The notes below the pieces were generated by a model, which ran no database searches, was not told where the DNA came from, and saw only the letters and a list, made by a program, of their open reading frames with translations. 60,842 nt of DNA from Arthrobacter sp. CAU 1506 (lineage in GTDB: Bacteria; Actinomycetota; Actinomycetes; Actinomycetales; Micrococcaceae): assembly GCF_005047635.1 (NCBI RefSeq), contig NZ_SUKC01000021.1:1-60842 (forward strand), read 5' to 3'. Position numbers and translations under genes: made by a program. Below, piece by piece: positions 53,452 through 60,842 of this stretch (position 1 is its first letter; each line of letters starts with the position of its first letter).

Positions 53452-54567
53452 CTAATTCGATCGCTGATGCGGGACCTTGACAGCGAACGTACCGTTGGTG
53501 AAGGACCCTTCGATTTCACCGCGGTGACTCTCGGCTGCTTCATCCAAAGGCACTGTGTCCAACAGCGTCGCCGTCAGACGCTCCGTGCCGTTACCAACCG
53601 CTTGATAGCATCCACGCGTAATCAAAGTCATCAAAGACCCTATGTACCCACCTGACCGTTGAAACAAATAGGCGGCCAGATCGTCGGCGATCATGCCGCG
53701 GTACGAGCCGGATAGGACCACAAGTTGTTCCAAGGCTAACAACAGGTTCCGCCATTCCGTCCGGCCTGCATTAGTGGTGACTTCGAACGGACGGACAGCA
53801 ATGCGGGTCCAACGCCTTGCTGTCTGAGCTAGAACCGCCTCCGTCGGAACCATCGCCTCGTTCATCAGGTCGCGCTGCTGCAGTCCGATGCCGGCGAAAA
53901 TAAAGGTAACCGGAAATTCGTTCGCTATCCACTTCAGGTGATTGCTGACTTCCCTGCCGCTGATCCGCTGCATATTGATGAAATGTACGTCATCTACAAT
54001 GATGACGCGGGTATCGCAGGCCAACACGCAGTCCAAAGCTCTAGCCGCAAGCTCCCCGGCCGATCCCCTTCGGCTGCCGGGCAAGGCAAAGAACTCGCAC
54101 ATCATGCTGTTCAGCAACCTCATTGTGGTGTTGGAAGTCAGGCCCAGACGGCAGACCGGAATCCTGTCATGTCCTTGCTCAGTTACGGGCCCGTAGGTTT
54201 CAACCCGCTGGCGCCAGTATTCGCGGGCGAAGTAGTTGACGATGGTGGTCTTTCCCAGGCCTGCAAAACCGTCAAGCGCAACGCTGCCTTTGAGCCGGTC
54301 GCCGTCCTGCCGGTTGCTGCCCACGATCTGCCACAGGCTCTGCTTAGCTGTCTGAAGCTGCGGGGTTTCAATGGGACCCAAATTGGCGTGCCAGTCTGCC
54401 CGTTGCTCGTCGTATCTTGCGCGTTCGGCATTCGAGAGCTTTGATCTTTCGCTGATACTGATCCGATTTGGGCGGGTCCGAGACGGCCCTTGGACCATAC
54501 GGGCAAACCCTTCCTTACGTGACAGGGAATACAGGGAGCCTGCGCGGGCAGCCTTTACCTGCTTCAT
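53452..54567 (-). CDS. tnsC: TnsC-like AAA+ ATPase of a Tn7-like transposon
   Basis: A 371-residue AAA+ regulator that links target selection to the transposase. Walker A is GFAGLGKTT at residues 100-108 and Walker B VIIVDDVHF near 188-196; a sensor segment IFAGIGL follows near 228. An N-terminal 60-residue basic tail probably binds TnsB or DNA. ATG 54567 overlaps the tnsB stop as ATGA. The last 40 residues are poorly conserved. Confidence 0.92.
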   Translation of the reverse strand: MKQVKAARAGSLYSLSRKEGFARMVQGPSRTRPNRISISERSKLSNAERARYDEQRADWHANLGPIETPQLQTAKQSLWQIVGSNRQDGDRLKGSVALDGFAGLGKTTIVNYFAREYWRQRVETYGPVTEQGHDRIPVCRLGLTSNTTMRLLNSMMCEFFALPGSRRGSAGELAARALDCVLACDTRVIIVDDVHFINMQRISGREVSNHLKWIANEFPVTFIFAGIGLQQRDLMNEAMVPTEAVLAQTARRWTRIAVRPFEVTTNAGRTEWRNLLLALEQLVVLSGSYRGMIADDLAAYLFQRSGGYIGSLMTLITRGCYQAVGNGTERLTATLLDTVPLDEAAESHRGEIEGSFTNGTFAVKVPHQRSN

Positions 54568-56633
54568 GGGAGGATCCTGAAGGCTTGGCCGTAGTATTCG
54601 ACGTCCGTTTGATCTTGAGGGATGTCCAGCTCGTCTTGGCTGTCGATCGGGGCAGACGGGTTATCCGGCCCCCTGATCGTGGCCGGAGCAAGGGCTGGAC
54701 CGTTATGCGTATACTCCGAAATCCGGCGGCTATTGTTTCGGTACTCAGCCAGCGAAACCTTGTGTTCCTCCGGCCCATCGGTCATGTGCACCCCGTAACG
54801 TGCCACAATTTCAGCCGTTAGTGCCCGCCCGTCCCGGTGTCCCCCCGCGTCTTTGAGGACCTCTTTGACGTGTTTCAGATCCTCTCCGGAGAAGGGCTGC
54901 TGTAGACGCGCTGCATGTTCCCACGGCACCTGATGCCATTGACCGTTCTGCTCATCCCGGAAGAGGACGTAAGTGCAGTCCGCCGGGTTAACCCTAAAGG
55001 GCCACTTGCCGGGATTGCTTCCGCGGTATTTGCTCTCACTGTTCCGGTAAGCGTCAAGGGCTGGCCCGTTGTAACGAAGCCCGCCAAGTTCAACACCGTA
55101 GTGGTTGATCCTCCGCCATTCGATAGGAAGGAAGTCATACACCAGGTCGCTTCTGGGCGGAACCTGCATGTACCCGGTCTGCAGCATGCTGAATTCGAAC
55201 ATGTCGTAGGGTGAGACCTCGATTTTTGGTTCCCGGGGCAGGCAGAGCCCTTTGTGTGTTCGTCGGTGGTAGGCCCCGGCAATCCATTGGCGAAGTTGAT
55301 CCTCCAGTTCGTCAATGTAGAAAAACGCGTCCTGCTCCACGTGCAGGCCACGTCCATAGATATCCGGCCCTTTGTAGCCGGGCAGCGTCTCCAGGACGCC
55401 TTCGCGCAGAGTGCGGAACCACCGTTCGATGACTGCCTTGTCCGATCCTCGATATGGGCGGCCATACTGAATGGATATCCCGAGGCTGGCGCAGACGCTC
55501 AGCACATGTTCGGAGAGATACACCTTGCCATGGTCGACCACTATCGTTTCCGGGCAGGCATTGGGGCCAGCCATGTCTATGCCATATTTCCGTCCAGCGA
55601 TTATGCCGGTGGGCATCCCCGGGTAAGGCCAGCGCGCCTCGGGATCCCAATGGTCCGGCCGCTTTCTCGGCACGATCGTTTCGAACAGCACTTCGGCCAC
55701 GTCGACACTGTTTGTGCTTTCCGGAGCCAGGCGCAGACCCAATACGCAACGGCTGAAGACATCCATGGCGATGGTCAGTTCCACCTTCGTGCGTTTGGAG
55801 GTAGCCCGGTCCAGAGCGAATACGTCCAAGACCGTCGTGTCCAGCTCGACATACTCCCCAACACGCGTTGCCCGCAGCCGCCCATACGTTCCCTCGGGTC
55901 TGCTAGCGGTGGACCGACGCGTCTTGGCGCTTCCGTGGAATGCGTAATGCCCTGTATCCATGCGTGTTAGGTGCCGATAAGCCGTCGCTCTACTGGGTAT
56001 GCGCACCTCTCCCTTGCCATGCTTGGCCTCAACCCGTGCCTGGATCTTTTGAACGGCAAGGCCCTTGGAAATGGTCGACCTGTCGACAAATTCGCGAATG
56101 AGTTGCCATGCCTCCTCGACCCACCTTGGATCCAGGTTCCCGTATACAGATGCGACACGGCTGCCGCGCCGGTCCATGATGCCGGCCGGCCCGGACCGCC
56201 GGTAACCTGAAACCCACCGTTGGACGGTTCGGAGGCTCACGCCCAGTTCGTCCGCCTTCAGACGCTCACGTGCGCCTAACGGTTCGGCCGGGCCGTAGCC
56301 GCTCCGAGGTTCGTCGGCTTCCTTCAGTTCCTCCGATCCTGAACGGTATCCAGTCAGCACCTCCTGCACGTGCCCGGCCCGTTCCCGCAATGCCTCCTGC
56401 TGTATGGATGTCAGATTGGACAGGACCTCCTGCAAGTAGTCAGGTGGGTCTGTTTTCTCCGACAGCAATCGGAAGGAATCGTCTGAGAAAACATCCGTGA
56501 TTGCCATCGCAAAGGTTCTCATGCTTTGGTCTCGAAGTTTCAGGTATTCAGCTCCAAACTCAATAACTGTCAGGACTTCTTCGTGGAGAAGTAGGCGCGT
56601 CCCCACGCCAAGCCTCGAGCTACGGAGTGTCAT
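54564..56633 (-). CDS. tnsB: TnsB-like DDE transposase
   Basis: A 689-residue Mu/Tn7-type transposase, which cuts the 3' ends and joins them to target. A helix-turn-helix (LGVSLRTVQRWVSGYRRSG) lies near residue 132. The DDE triad is visible as Asp265 in YVELDTT, Asp367 in TIVVDHGKV and Glu403 in AVIERWF, the last two 36 residues apart. The C-terminal part holds a Mu-type beta-barrel and a tail with charged residues that may contact TnsC. ATG 56633 overlaps the tnsA stop as ATGA; the longer frame adds 32 unrelated residues. Confidence 0.93.
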   Translation of the reverse strand: MTLRSSRLGVGTRLLLHEEVLTVIEFGAEYLKLRDQSMRTFAMAITDVFSDDSFRLLSEKTDPPDYLQEVLSNLTSIQQEALRERAGHVQEVLTGYRSGSEELKEADEPRSGYGPAEPLGARERLKADELGVSLRTVQRWVSGYRRSGPAGIMDRRGSRVASVYGNLDPRWVEEAWQLIREFVDRSTISKGLAVQKIQARVEAKHGKGEVRIPSRATAYRHLTRMDTGHYAFHGSAKTRRSTASRPEGTYGRLRATRVGEYVELDTTVLDVFALDRATSKRTKVELTIAMDVFSRCVLGLRLAPESTNSVDVAEVLFETIVPRKRPDHWDPEARWPYPGMPTGIIAGRKYGIDMAGPNACPETIVVDHGKVYLSEHVLSVCASLGISIQYGRPYRGSDKAVIERWFRTLREGVLETLPGYKGPDIYGRGLHVEQDAFFYIDELEDQLRQWIAGAYHRRTHKGLCLPREPKIEVSPYDMFEFSMLQTGYMQVPPRSDLVYDFLPIEWRRINHYGVELGGLRYNGPALDAYRNSESKYRGSNPGKWPFRVNPADCTYVLFRDEQNGQWHQVPWEHAARLQQPFSGEDLKHVKEVLKDAGGHRDGRALTAEIVARYGVHMTDGPEEHKVSLAEYRNNSRRISEYTHNGPALAPATIRGPDNPSAPIDSQDELDIPQDQTDVEYYGQAFRILP

Positions 56634-57421
56634 TTCACGGCCTCCACGCCGGTGTCCGACCCCAGCGGGCGATCCAGGTCGGCGGTCAGGGTTCCCTTCC
56701 AAAGGGCGTTGAACAGCAAGGGACGGCAAAGGCTGCCCGGCCTATAGGGATCAAGGGCAAGTGCTGCCTCGCCTATCGTCATCCCATGCAACCGGCGCAC
56801 TTCGTCGTTAGTGAGCGGTCCCCCCTCAAACAGATAGTCACGTCGAAAACCTGCCAAGAACCGGATGTTTTCCGTCTTGACCAAAGGAGCGCCACTCCAC
56901 ACCTCGTGCTGCCAGCCCCGGAGTAGAAACATCAGTCCGGCCCATTGGAGCCTTTCCTGTACACGCGGGTCGTCCAGTTGCTTCGCACGTGTCACGTTCA
57001 CAACGACGTATGACCGGTCAGTGCGCGCCAGAAAGAAGTCCGGCACGTGACGGACAGGCCGGCCACCCACGCGGCCTGAAATCTCAAATGGTTGAGCACA
57101 AATGTGCCACACCGACGGATCGAAATCCGCCAACTGCAATCTGACCAATTCAAAGAGCGATTCGTAAACAACATGTGCCATGACGGTTGAACACCAATAT
57201 CTGCCGGACAAATTCTTTTGACGGCGATGTGAACTGAAATTCCGTACTGGCCCAGCCTTGAGAATTGCCTCCACCGGAATGTCTGCGAAGGGGATCTGGC
57301 GACTTACCCGATCACCTAATACCAGTCTAAGCTTGGTGGAAATCGCAAGTCCTGCTACGCTATCAACGGTGGAAAGGCCCCCCGCATCTTCATTCCCACG
57401 AGGTGTCGCTGGGGACCTCAT
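56630..57421 (-). CDS. tnsA: TnsA-like endonuclease of a Tn7-like transposon
   Basis: A 263-residue protein with the TnsA restriction-endonuclease-like fold, which cuts the 5' ends for cut-and-paste transposition. Glu87 in VVYESLFEL and Asp128 in HVPDFFL match the first two catalytic acids. The third motif is VNVTRAK: the position of the usual Gln-x-Lys (or Asp-x-Lys/Arg) has Asn142 and Thr144, so the catalytic Lys may be missing unless K147 in the same segment replaces it. The C-terminal 100 residues are like the TnsA domain that binds TnsC. It is the first gene of the operon; the transposon right end is expected upstream of 57421. Confidence 0.85.
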   Translation of the reverse strand: MRSPATPRGNEDAGGLSTVDSVAGLAISTKLRLVLGDRVSRQIPFADIPVEAILKAGPVRNFSSHRRQKNLSGRYWCSTVMAHVVYESLFELVRLQLADFDPSVWHICAQPFEISGRVGGRPVRHVPDFFLARTDRSYVVVNVTRAKQLDDPRVQERLQWAGLMFLLRGWQHEVWSGAPLVKTENIRFLAGFRRDYLFEGGPLTNDEVRRLHGMTIGEAALALDPYRPGSLCRPLLFNALWKGTLTADLDRPLGSDTGVEAVK

Positions 57422-58114
57422 AACTTGACGCTAACAGAAGCAGCGGGCCGCAACAATACAACAGCCAACATTATTTTGCTTGCCGCCGCATCTTCTCAAT
57501 CAAAATGTCATACCGGTTCCCCACGCAACTTCCTGAGGGTCACGAGCACCCTCTCATTTTCGCCCCCCCAGCTGCCCCATCCACAACACCCAAACTCGCT
57601 CAACCTACTGCGGCGCCAGAATCCACGGCAGATGCTATTGACCGCGCTGTAGGCCTCGAATGCTGCTTCCCTCGACACACCGTTTATGCGTCCCTGTCAC
57701 GAAGGACTGTGGAAATCTTTTATTGGTGTCAGAGATGGGGATGCGGATTGGCCCTGAAGGCAAGTGGCCCTCAGTTCGCCGGACAGCAGCTTTCCCCGCG
57801 CCGTCTGCTGTTTCGGAGTGAGGGGACTCTTGCGTCCGCGGCCGCCCCCCCCTTTTGGCCTTCGCGTTGGCGATCCTCGATCAGGGACCGTTCAACCTCG
57901 GCGAAGGTGCCCATGACGAGAGAGCATAAGGTTGATCATGGTCGGGGGGATCCACTCCGGTGAAGTCGTGGAAACGACATCAAGAAAGAGCCATGCGCTC
58001 TCTGGCAAGAGTCGGTTGCGTACACCTGATTGGAGACGCCAATTCTTGGAGTTAGTTGCGAAACGAAGAATCCTCCGGCGCCGTATTGTCGGAGGGGTGT
58101 GGGAGTATCCGGAC
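57422..58114. other. 693-bp region upstream of tnsA; expected right end not recognised
   Basis: In Tn7-like elements the right end lies just upstream of tnsA. I looked for repeated TnsB sites and a 5'-TGT end and found none I trust. The region holds the tnsA promoter, and at 57757-57966 a resolvase fragment. Confidence 0.4.
57757..57966 (-). pseudogene. Fragment of a Tn3-family resolvase (TnpR)
   Basis: Minus-strand frames read FTGVDPP, then INLMLS, VMGTFAEVERSLIEDRQREG and GRGRKSPLTPKQQTARGKLL. This is the order seen in Tn21/Tn3-type serine resolvases (catalytic domain end, then linker), where the equivalent reads NLMLSVMGAFAEFERSLIRE and then a GRK segment. At least two frameshifts occur and neither end is present. 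It marks a former Tn3-like insertion next to the Tn7-like module. Confidence 0.8.
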
Positions 58115-58867
58115 ATGACTGAACTTGCCTATATGACACGCGAAGCCTGGGCGCAGGGAGGTACTTTGATGGTGCCCCAGAGTGCCGTGATCCGCGATTG
58201 GCTCGGCGAGCCCCCTTACGTATTCGCAGCCTCCGACATAAGAAGACTTCGAGAGCCGAACAGCGCAGACATGGAGTTCATTGACTATGTCGCCTTTGAG
58301 AAGGTCCCTCGACAGATTTTGGGCATTTCCGAGTTGAGACAGCTTGCGCAGCAAAGCAAACGCTTCAACGGAGCGGTCACAGTCCTGCATCCGTACGAGC
58401 AAGATGATTGCGAGTTGCTCAGAAAGCTAGTTACCAATGATGAGATCGAACGTCTCTTTGTGGTCATCTGGTCGCCCTCGGATATGGTCCGGAATTGGCT
58501 TGATGGGATGTGCGCGCGTAATTTGGATACAGGCTCAGTCCACGACGCACCCGATTCAGTCCAGCTAGAGGCAGCAAAGTGCATGGTTGATGAACAATAC
58601 AACGGGCTCTCGACGGGGAACGGGAAAGCCGCCGTCGTGCAACTGATCCGTGCTTTCGCTGAGGGCGGTTACCTTCTGGAGAAGGAACCTTGGTTGAAAG
58701 CCTTCTTCGCTGCGGGAGGGGAATTCCGACACGCCGAGTCGATTAGCAAGTTAATCTCGGAGATGAAAAAGGGGACCAGGCACCGTGTGCAGCAAAGGTA
58801 CCGACTCGAGATCCTCTCGATACTTCAAGGTCGTGCCTCCGCCGTATCCGCAGATTTTCCTGGCTGA
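58115..58867 (+). CDS. Protein of unknown function next to the Tn7-like module
   Basis: A 250-residue soluble protein that I do not recognise. It has a first half with alternating hydrophobic strands and an Asp/Glu-rich middle (YEQDDCELLRKLVTNDEIER near residue 105), then mostly helices with no known motif. ATG 58115 was chosen because GGGAG is 9 bp upstream and an earlier in-frame start overlaps the resolvase relic. It is divergent from tnsA and precedes the OLD-family gene by 270 bp. It could be a cargo gene, perhaps of defence type, but nothing in the sequence proves this. Confidence 0.55.
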   Translation: MTELAYMTREAWAQGGTLMVPQSAVIRDWLGEPPYVFAASDIRRLREPNSADMEFIDYVAFEKVPRQILGISELRQLAQQSKRFNGAVTVLHPYEQDDCELLRKLVTNDEIERLFVVIWSPSDMVRNWLDGMCARNLDTGSVHDAPDSVQLEAAKCMVDEQYNGLSTGNGKAAVVQLIRAFAEGGYLLEKEPWLKAFFAAGGEFRHAESISKLISEMKKGTRHRVQQRYRLEILSILQGRASAVSADFPG

Positions 58868-59137
58868 CAGGCGCTGAGGCGGAAATCAGCAAGAGCATTG
58901 GCCCAGCAGTACCACCGGCTACCGGTATCGGGAGCACGGCGACAGGTTGACTGATTCGGCGCCCAGCAGCAGGCACCTGAGCGGGTTTTTGCGCATAGGG
59001 TATATGCGAATCGTCGGGGGCGTGCTTGCAAGACTTTCCCCTGAATCTCACTTGGGAACCCAATCATGAGACATAAGCAAGTCTCACGATATACTTCTGC
59101 ACTGCAGACTCGTGGCTATGTTAGGGGAATGAACGCA

Positions 59138-60754
59138 ATGTCAGCTGTGCCCTCCGACGATGCAGGCCGGTCTGGACCATATATCGAACGGCTGATTATC
59201 AGGACCTTTCGGGGTCTTCATTCCTGCGAGGTCGAGTTGGAACCTCACGTGACGGTGTTAGCCGGACGGAATAATGCGGGAAAGTCGAGGATAATTTCTG
59301 CGCTGCAAGTTGCACTGGGTGGTCGCGCCGCTGAGGTTGACGATTTTTCCGTAGGACTAGAGGACACCCCCGAAATCGATGTAATCATCGCTCCGGGCCC
59401 CCCGGTTACGGTCGGTGCCGACGAGGAGTTCGAAACCAACTTTACTCAGTTGTTCGAGAATAAGATTCAGACACTTAGTGAGACTCCCCTTCGCGAGAGG
59501 ATTGCCTGGCGAACCAAGATATCTCGCTCTGCCGAAGGCGGGGGTGCTAGAGCTGAGTCGTTCTTCTTGGTGTTCAATTCTCTCAGCCAAAAGTGGGAGC
59601 GCCTGACCTCACCTATGCCGTTGTCTTCACGACAGCGAAGAGCCTTCGCTGTGGATCTGATTAATACAGGTCGGGACTTGCGCGATGAATTGGGAAGGCA
59701 GGGGTCGAGCATACGGAAGGTGCTCTCAGACCTAGAAGTTCCCGAAGATCAACGTAAGCCATTGGAACTCCAACTCGTGGATTTGAGCGCTCAAATACGC
59801 ACTGAGAGCCGAACGCTCAAATCAGTTGACGACGAGCTAACCAGACTTCATTCCTTAGTCGGCAGTGTCGGCTCTCCAGCACTGAATCCAATTCCTACGA
59901 GCCTGGAGGAATTGGGTCGCCTTATTTCTATCGACCTCGACACGGGAGGAGGCCCGCTTCCCATTCGATTTCATGGTGCCGGATCGCGGAGCCTGTCATC
60001 CCTGCAGGTGCAGGGGGTTCTATACGAACGGCGTCTGGGTCGGGATGGAAGTGCTGTTCCTCCAACGCCAATTACTCTCGTGGAAGAGCCCGAGGCCCAC
60101 CTTCATCCGCAGGCGGCGATGGAACTGGCTGAGCTCTTGGTTGGTATGCGCGGACAGAAGGTCGTCAGTACTCACTCGGCTCATCTCGTTACTTCGGTTG
60201 ACCCTTCTTCGATCCGTCTAGTTCAGACTGCAAGTGGCTCAACACGAATTATCGACCTCGGTCCCGCTTCGAGTGGCGGATCTGCAGTGCATCGGGCATT
60301 TCGTCCGAGCCTTCATAAGCAAGAGATGGAGAAGCTCCGTAGGCTTGTGGAGAGACCCTTCGGGGAGCTTCTATTTTCGAGTTGCGTAGTGATCGGAGAC
60401 GGTGCCACCGAGCGGGCTTTCCTGCCGGTTGCCCTGCGCCACGCACTCGGAGGGAAGTCCCATGGGATCACGGTCGTGGATCCCGGGAGCCTCTCAAACG
60501 AGCTTGCCTCCGCAGCCGTGAAGTTCTCTCAAATGACCAATACCCCGTGCTTCATCTTCGCTGATAGCGATGATGACGGACTCACTGCAGTTGGCTCGCT
60601 TCAAGCCATGAATGCCGCTCAACCCCCCGACGTTGTTTGGATCAACGGCACAGATGGCCTCGGCAACCCGGTACCCGGCGCAATCGAAACTATGCTCATG
60701 ACATTTGACGAGGAAATGTGGCTCATCGGAATCGAGAGTGTAAATGCGGTCTGA
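59138..60754 (+). CDS. OLD-family ATP-dependent nuclease (GajA-like), probably truncated
   Basis: A 538-residue protein. The N-terminal SMC-like ATPase has YIERLIIRTFRGL and a P-loop GRNNAGKSRI near residue 40; ABC-type Walker B is ITLVEEPEAHLHPQA near 312 and STHSAHLV follows. The C-terminal Toprim domain shows VVIGDGATERAF (Glu) and FIFADSDDDG (acidic pair). OLD-family nucleases include Gabija GajA and act in phage defence. ATG 59138 follows AGGGGA by 9 bp; 59129 is an alternative. The gene ends just where an IS transposase reading frame begins on the other strand, so its end, and any partner gene, may have been lost. Confidence 0.82.
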   Translation: MSAVPSDDAGRSGPYIERLIIRTFRGLHSCEVELEPHVTVLAGRNNAGKSRIISALQVALGGRAAEVDDFSVGLEDTPEIDVIIAPGPPVTVGADEEFETNFTQLFENKIQTLSETPLRERIAWRTKISRSAEGGGARAESFFLVFNSLSQKWERLTSPMPLSSRQRRAFAVDLINTGRDLRDELGRQGSSIRKVLSDLEVPEDQRKPLELQLVDLSAQIRTESRTLKSVDDELTRLHSLVGSVGSPALNPIPTSLEELGRLISIDLDTGGGPLPIRFHGAGSRSLSSLQVQGVLYERRLGRDGSAVPPTPITLVEEPEAHLHPQAAMELAELLVGMRGQKVVSTHSAHLVTSVDPSSIRLVQTASGSTRIIDLGPASSGGSAVHRAFRPSLHKQEMEKLRRLVERPFGELLFSSCVVIGDGATERAFLPVALRHALGGKSHGITVVDPGSLSNELASAAVKFSQMTNTPCFIFADSDDDGLTAVGSLQAMNAAQPPDVVWINGTDGLGNPVPGAIETMLMTFDEEMWLIGIESVNAV

Positions 60755-60842
60755 ATCCGCCGGCTTCGAGCAGTGATCTGGCGATGTAGTTGGTGAGGTT
60801 GCGGAATCCGAGGGCTGAGCCGCGAAGGTGCTCCAAGCGACC
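60723..60842 (-). mobile_element. 3' end of an ISL3-like transposase (runs off window)
   Basis: The minus strand codes GRLEHLRGSALGFRNLTNYI and ARSLLEAGGFRPHLHSRFR, then stops at 60723. The segment HLRGSALGFRNLTNY is typical of the C terminus of ISL3-family transposases in actinobacteria. It overlaps the end of the OLD-family gene by 32 bp, so the IS probably inserted in that gene. Confidence 0.65.

Noticed and set aside
57500-57560. TGTCATACCGG as the Tn7-like right end
   Set aside because: It points the wrong way for an element extending left from tnsA and no repeated sites follow.
1-60842. CRISPR arrays, tRNA or rRNA genes
   Set aside because: No regular repeat-spacer pattern or recognisable stable RNA was seen on either strand; the Tn7-like module shows no cas gene.

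Overview
The window looks like a stretch of an actinobacterial chromosome or large plasmid, most like an Arthrobacter-type Micrococcaceae (inferred from GC-rich coding, many GTG/TTG starts, AGGAG-type ribosome sites and ATGA-coupled genes; no marker gene fixes the species). It is almost wholly accessory DNA: about 50 kb of catabolic, transport and regulatory genes, then a Tn7-like transposition module, then a junk-and-defence junction.

Layout. 1-2.2 kb: part of an ABC importer of the nitrate/sulfonate type and a TetR regulator. 2.3-9.2 kb: a formylglycine-generating enzyme, a GcvT-fold tetrahydrofolate-dependent demethylase, hydroxyquinol 1,2-dioxygenase, maleylacetate reductase, flavin reductase and a divergent SDR. 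9.8-18.3 kb: MFS transporter, zinc alcohol dehydrogenase, an acyl-CoA-dehydrogenase-fold flavin monooxygenase coupled to purU and folD, and a large ATP-binding LuxR regulator. 18.7-27.7 kb: a Cys-type sulfatase, divergent from an operon of metallo-beta-lactamase-fold hydrolase, two HIBADH-like dehydrogenases, cupin, two carboxymuconolactone-decarboxylase-like proteins, a GntR regulator, a broken monooxygenase and an SDR. 28-34.8 kb: alcohol dehydrogenase, complete ABC importer, second alcohol dehydrogenase and a Dabb protein. 34.8-50.6 kb: second PurU, second GcvT-like demethylase, a YdcZ-type transporter, second GntR regulator, second monooxygenase, hydantoinase A/B with a small zinc subunit, a flavin reductase fused to a GntR regulator, second maleylacetate reductase and second hydroxyquinol dioxygenase. 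51-57.4 kb: tniQ, tnsC, tnsB and tnsA of a Tn7-like element (minus strand, transcribed tnsA to tniQ). 57.7-60.8 kb: a Tn3-type resolvase fragment, an unknown gene, an OLD-family nuclease and the end of an IS transposase.

How the genes fit together (inference). A sulfated and/or methoxylated aromatic may be imported, desulfated by the FGE-activated sulfatase, and demethylated onto tetrahydrofolate by the GcvT-like enzymes. The C1 unit would pass through FolD and PurU to formate while free tetrahydrofolate is recovered; no MetF is in view. Flavin monooxygenases with their reductases would hydroxylate the ring to hydroxyquinol, which the intradiol dioxygenase and maleylacetate reductase turn into 3-oxoadipate. 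Nearly every step occurs twice, and four further genes (monooxygenase, transporter, aldo-keto reductase, dioxygenase) survive only as decaying copies, so the region seems to have been built by repeated duplication and loss. Promoters from 21 to 47 kb share a site of the form TNGTNNNACNA, the known operator form of FadR/FCD-type GntR regulators, and two close GntR paralogues are encoded here.
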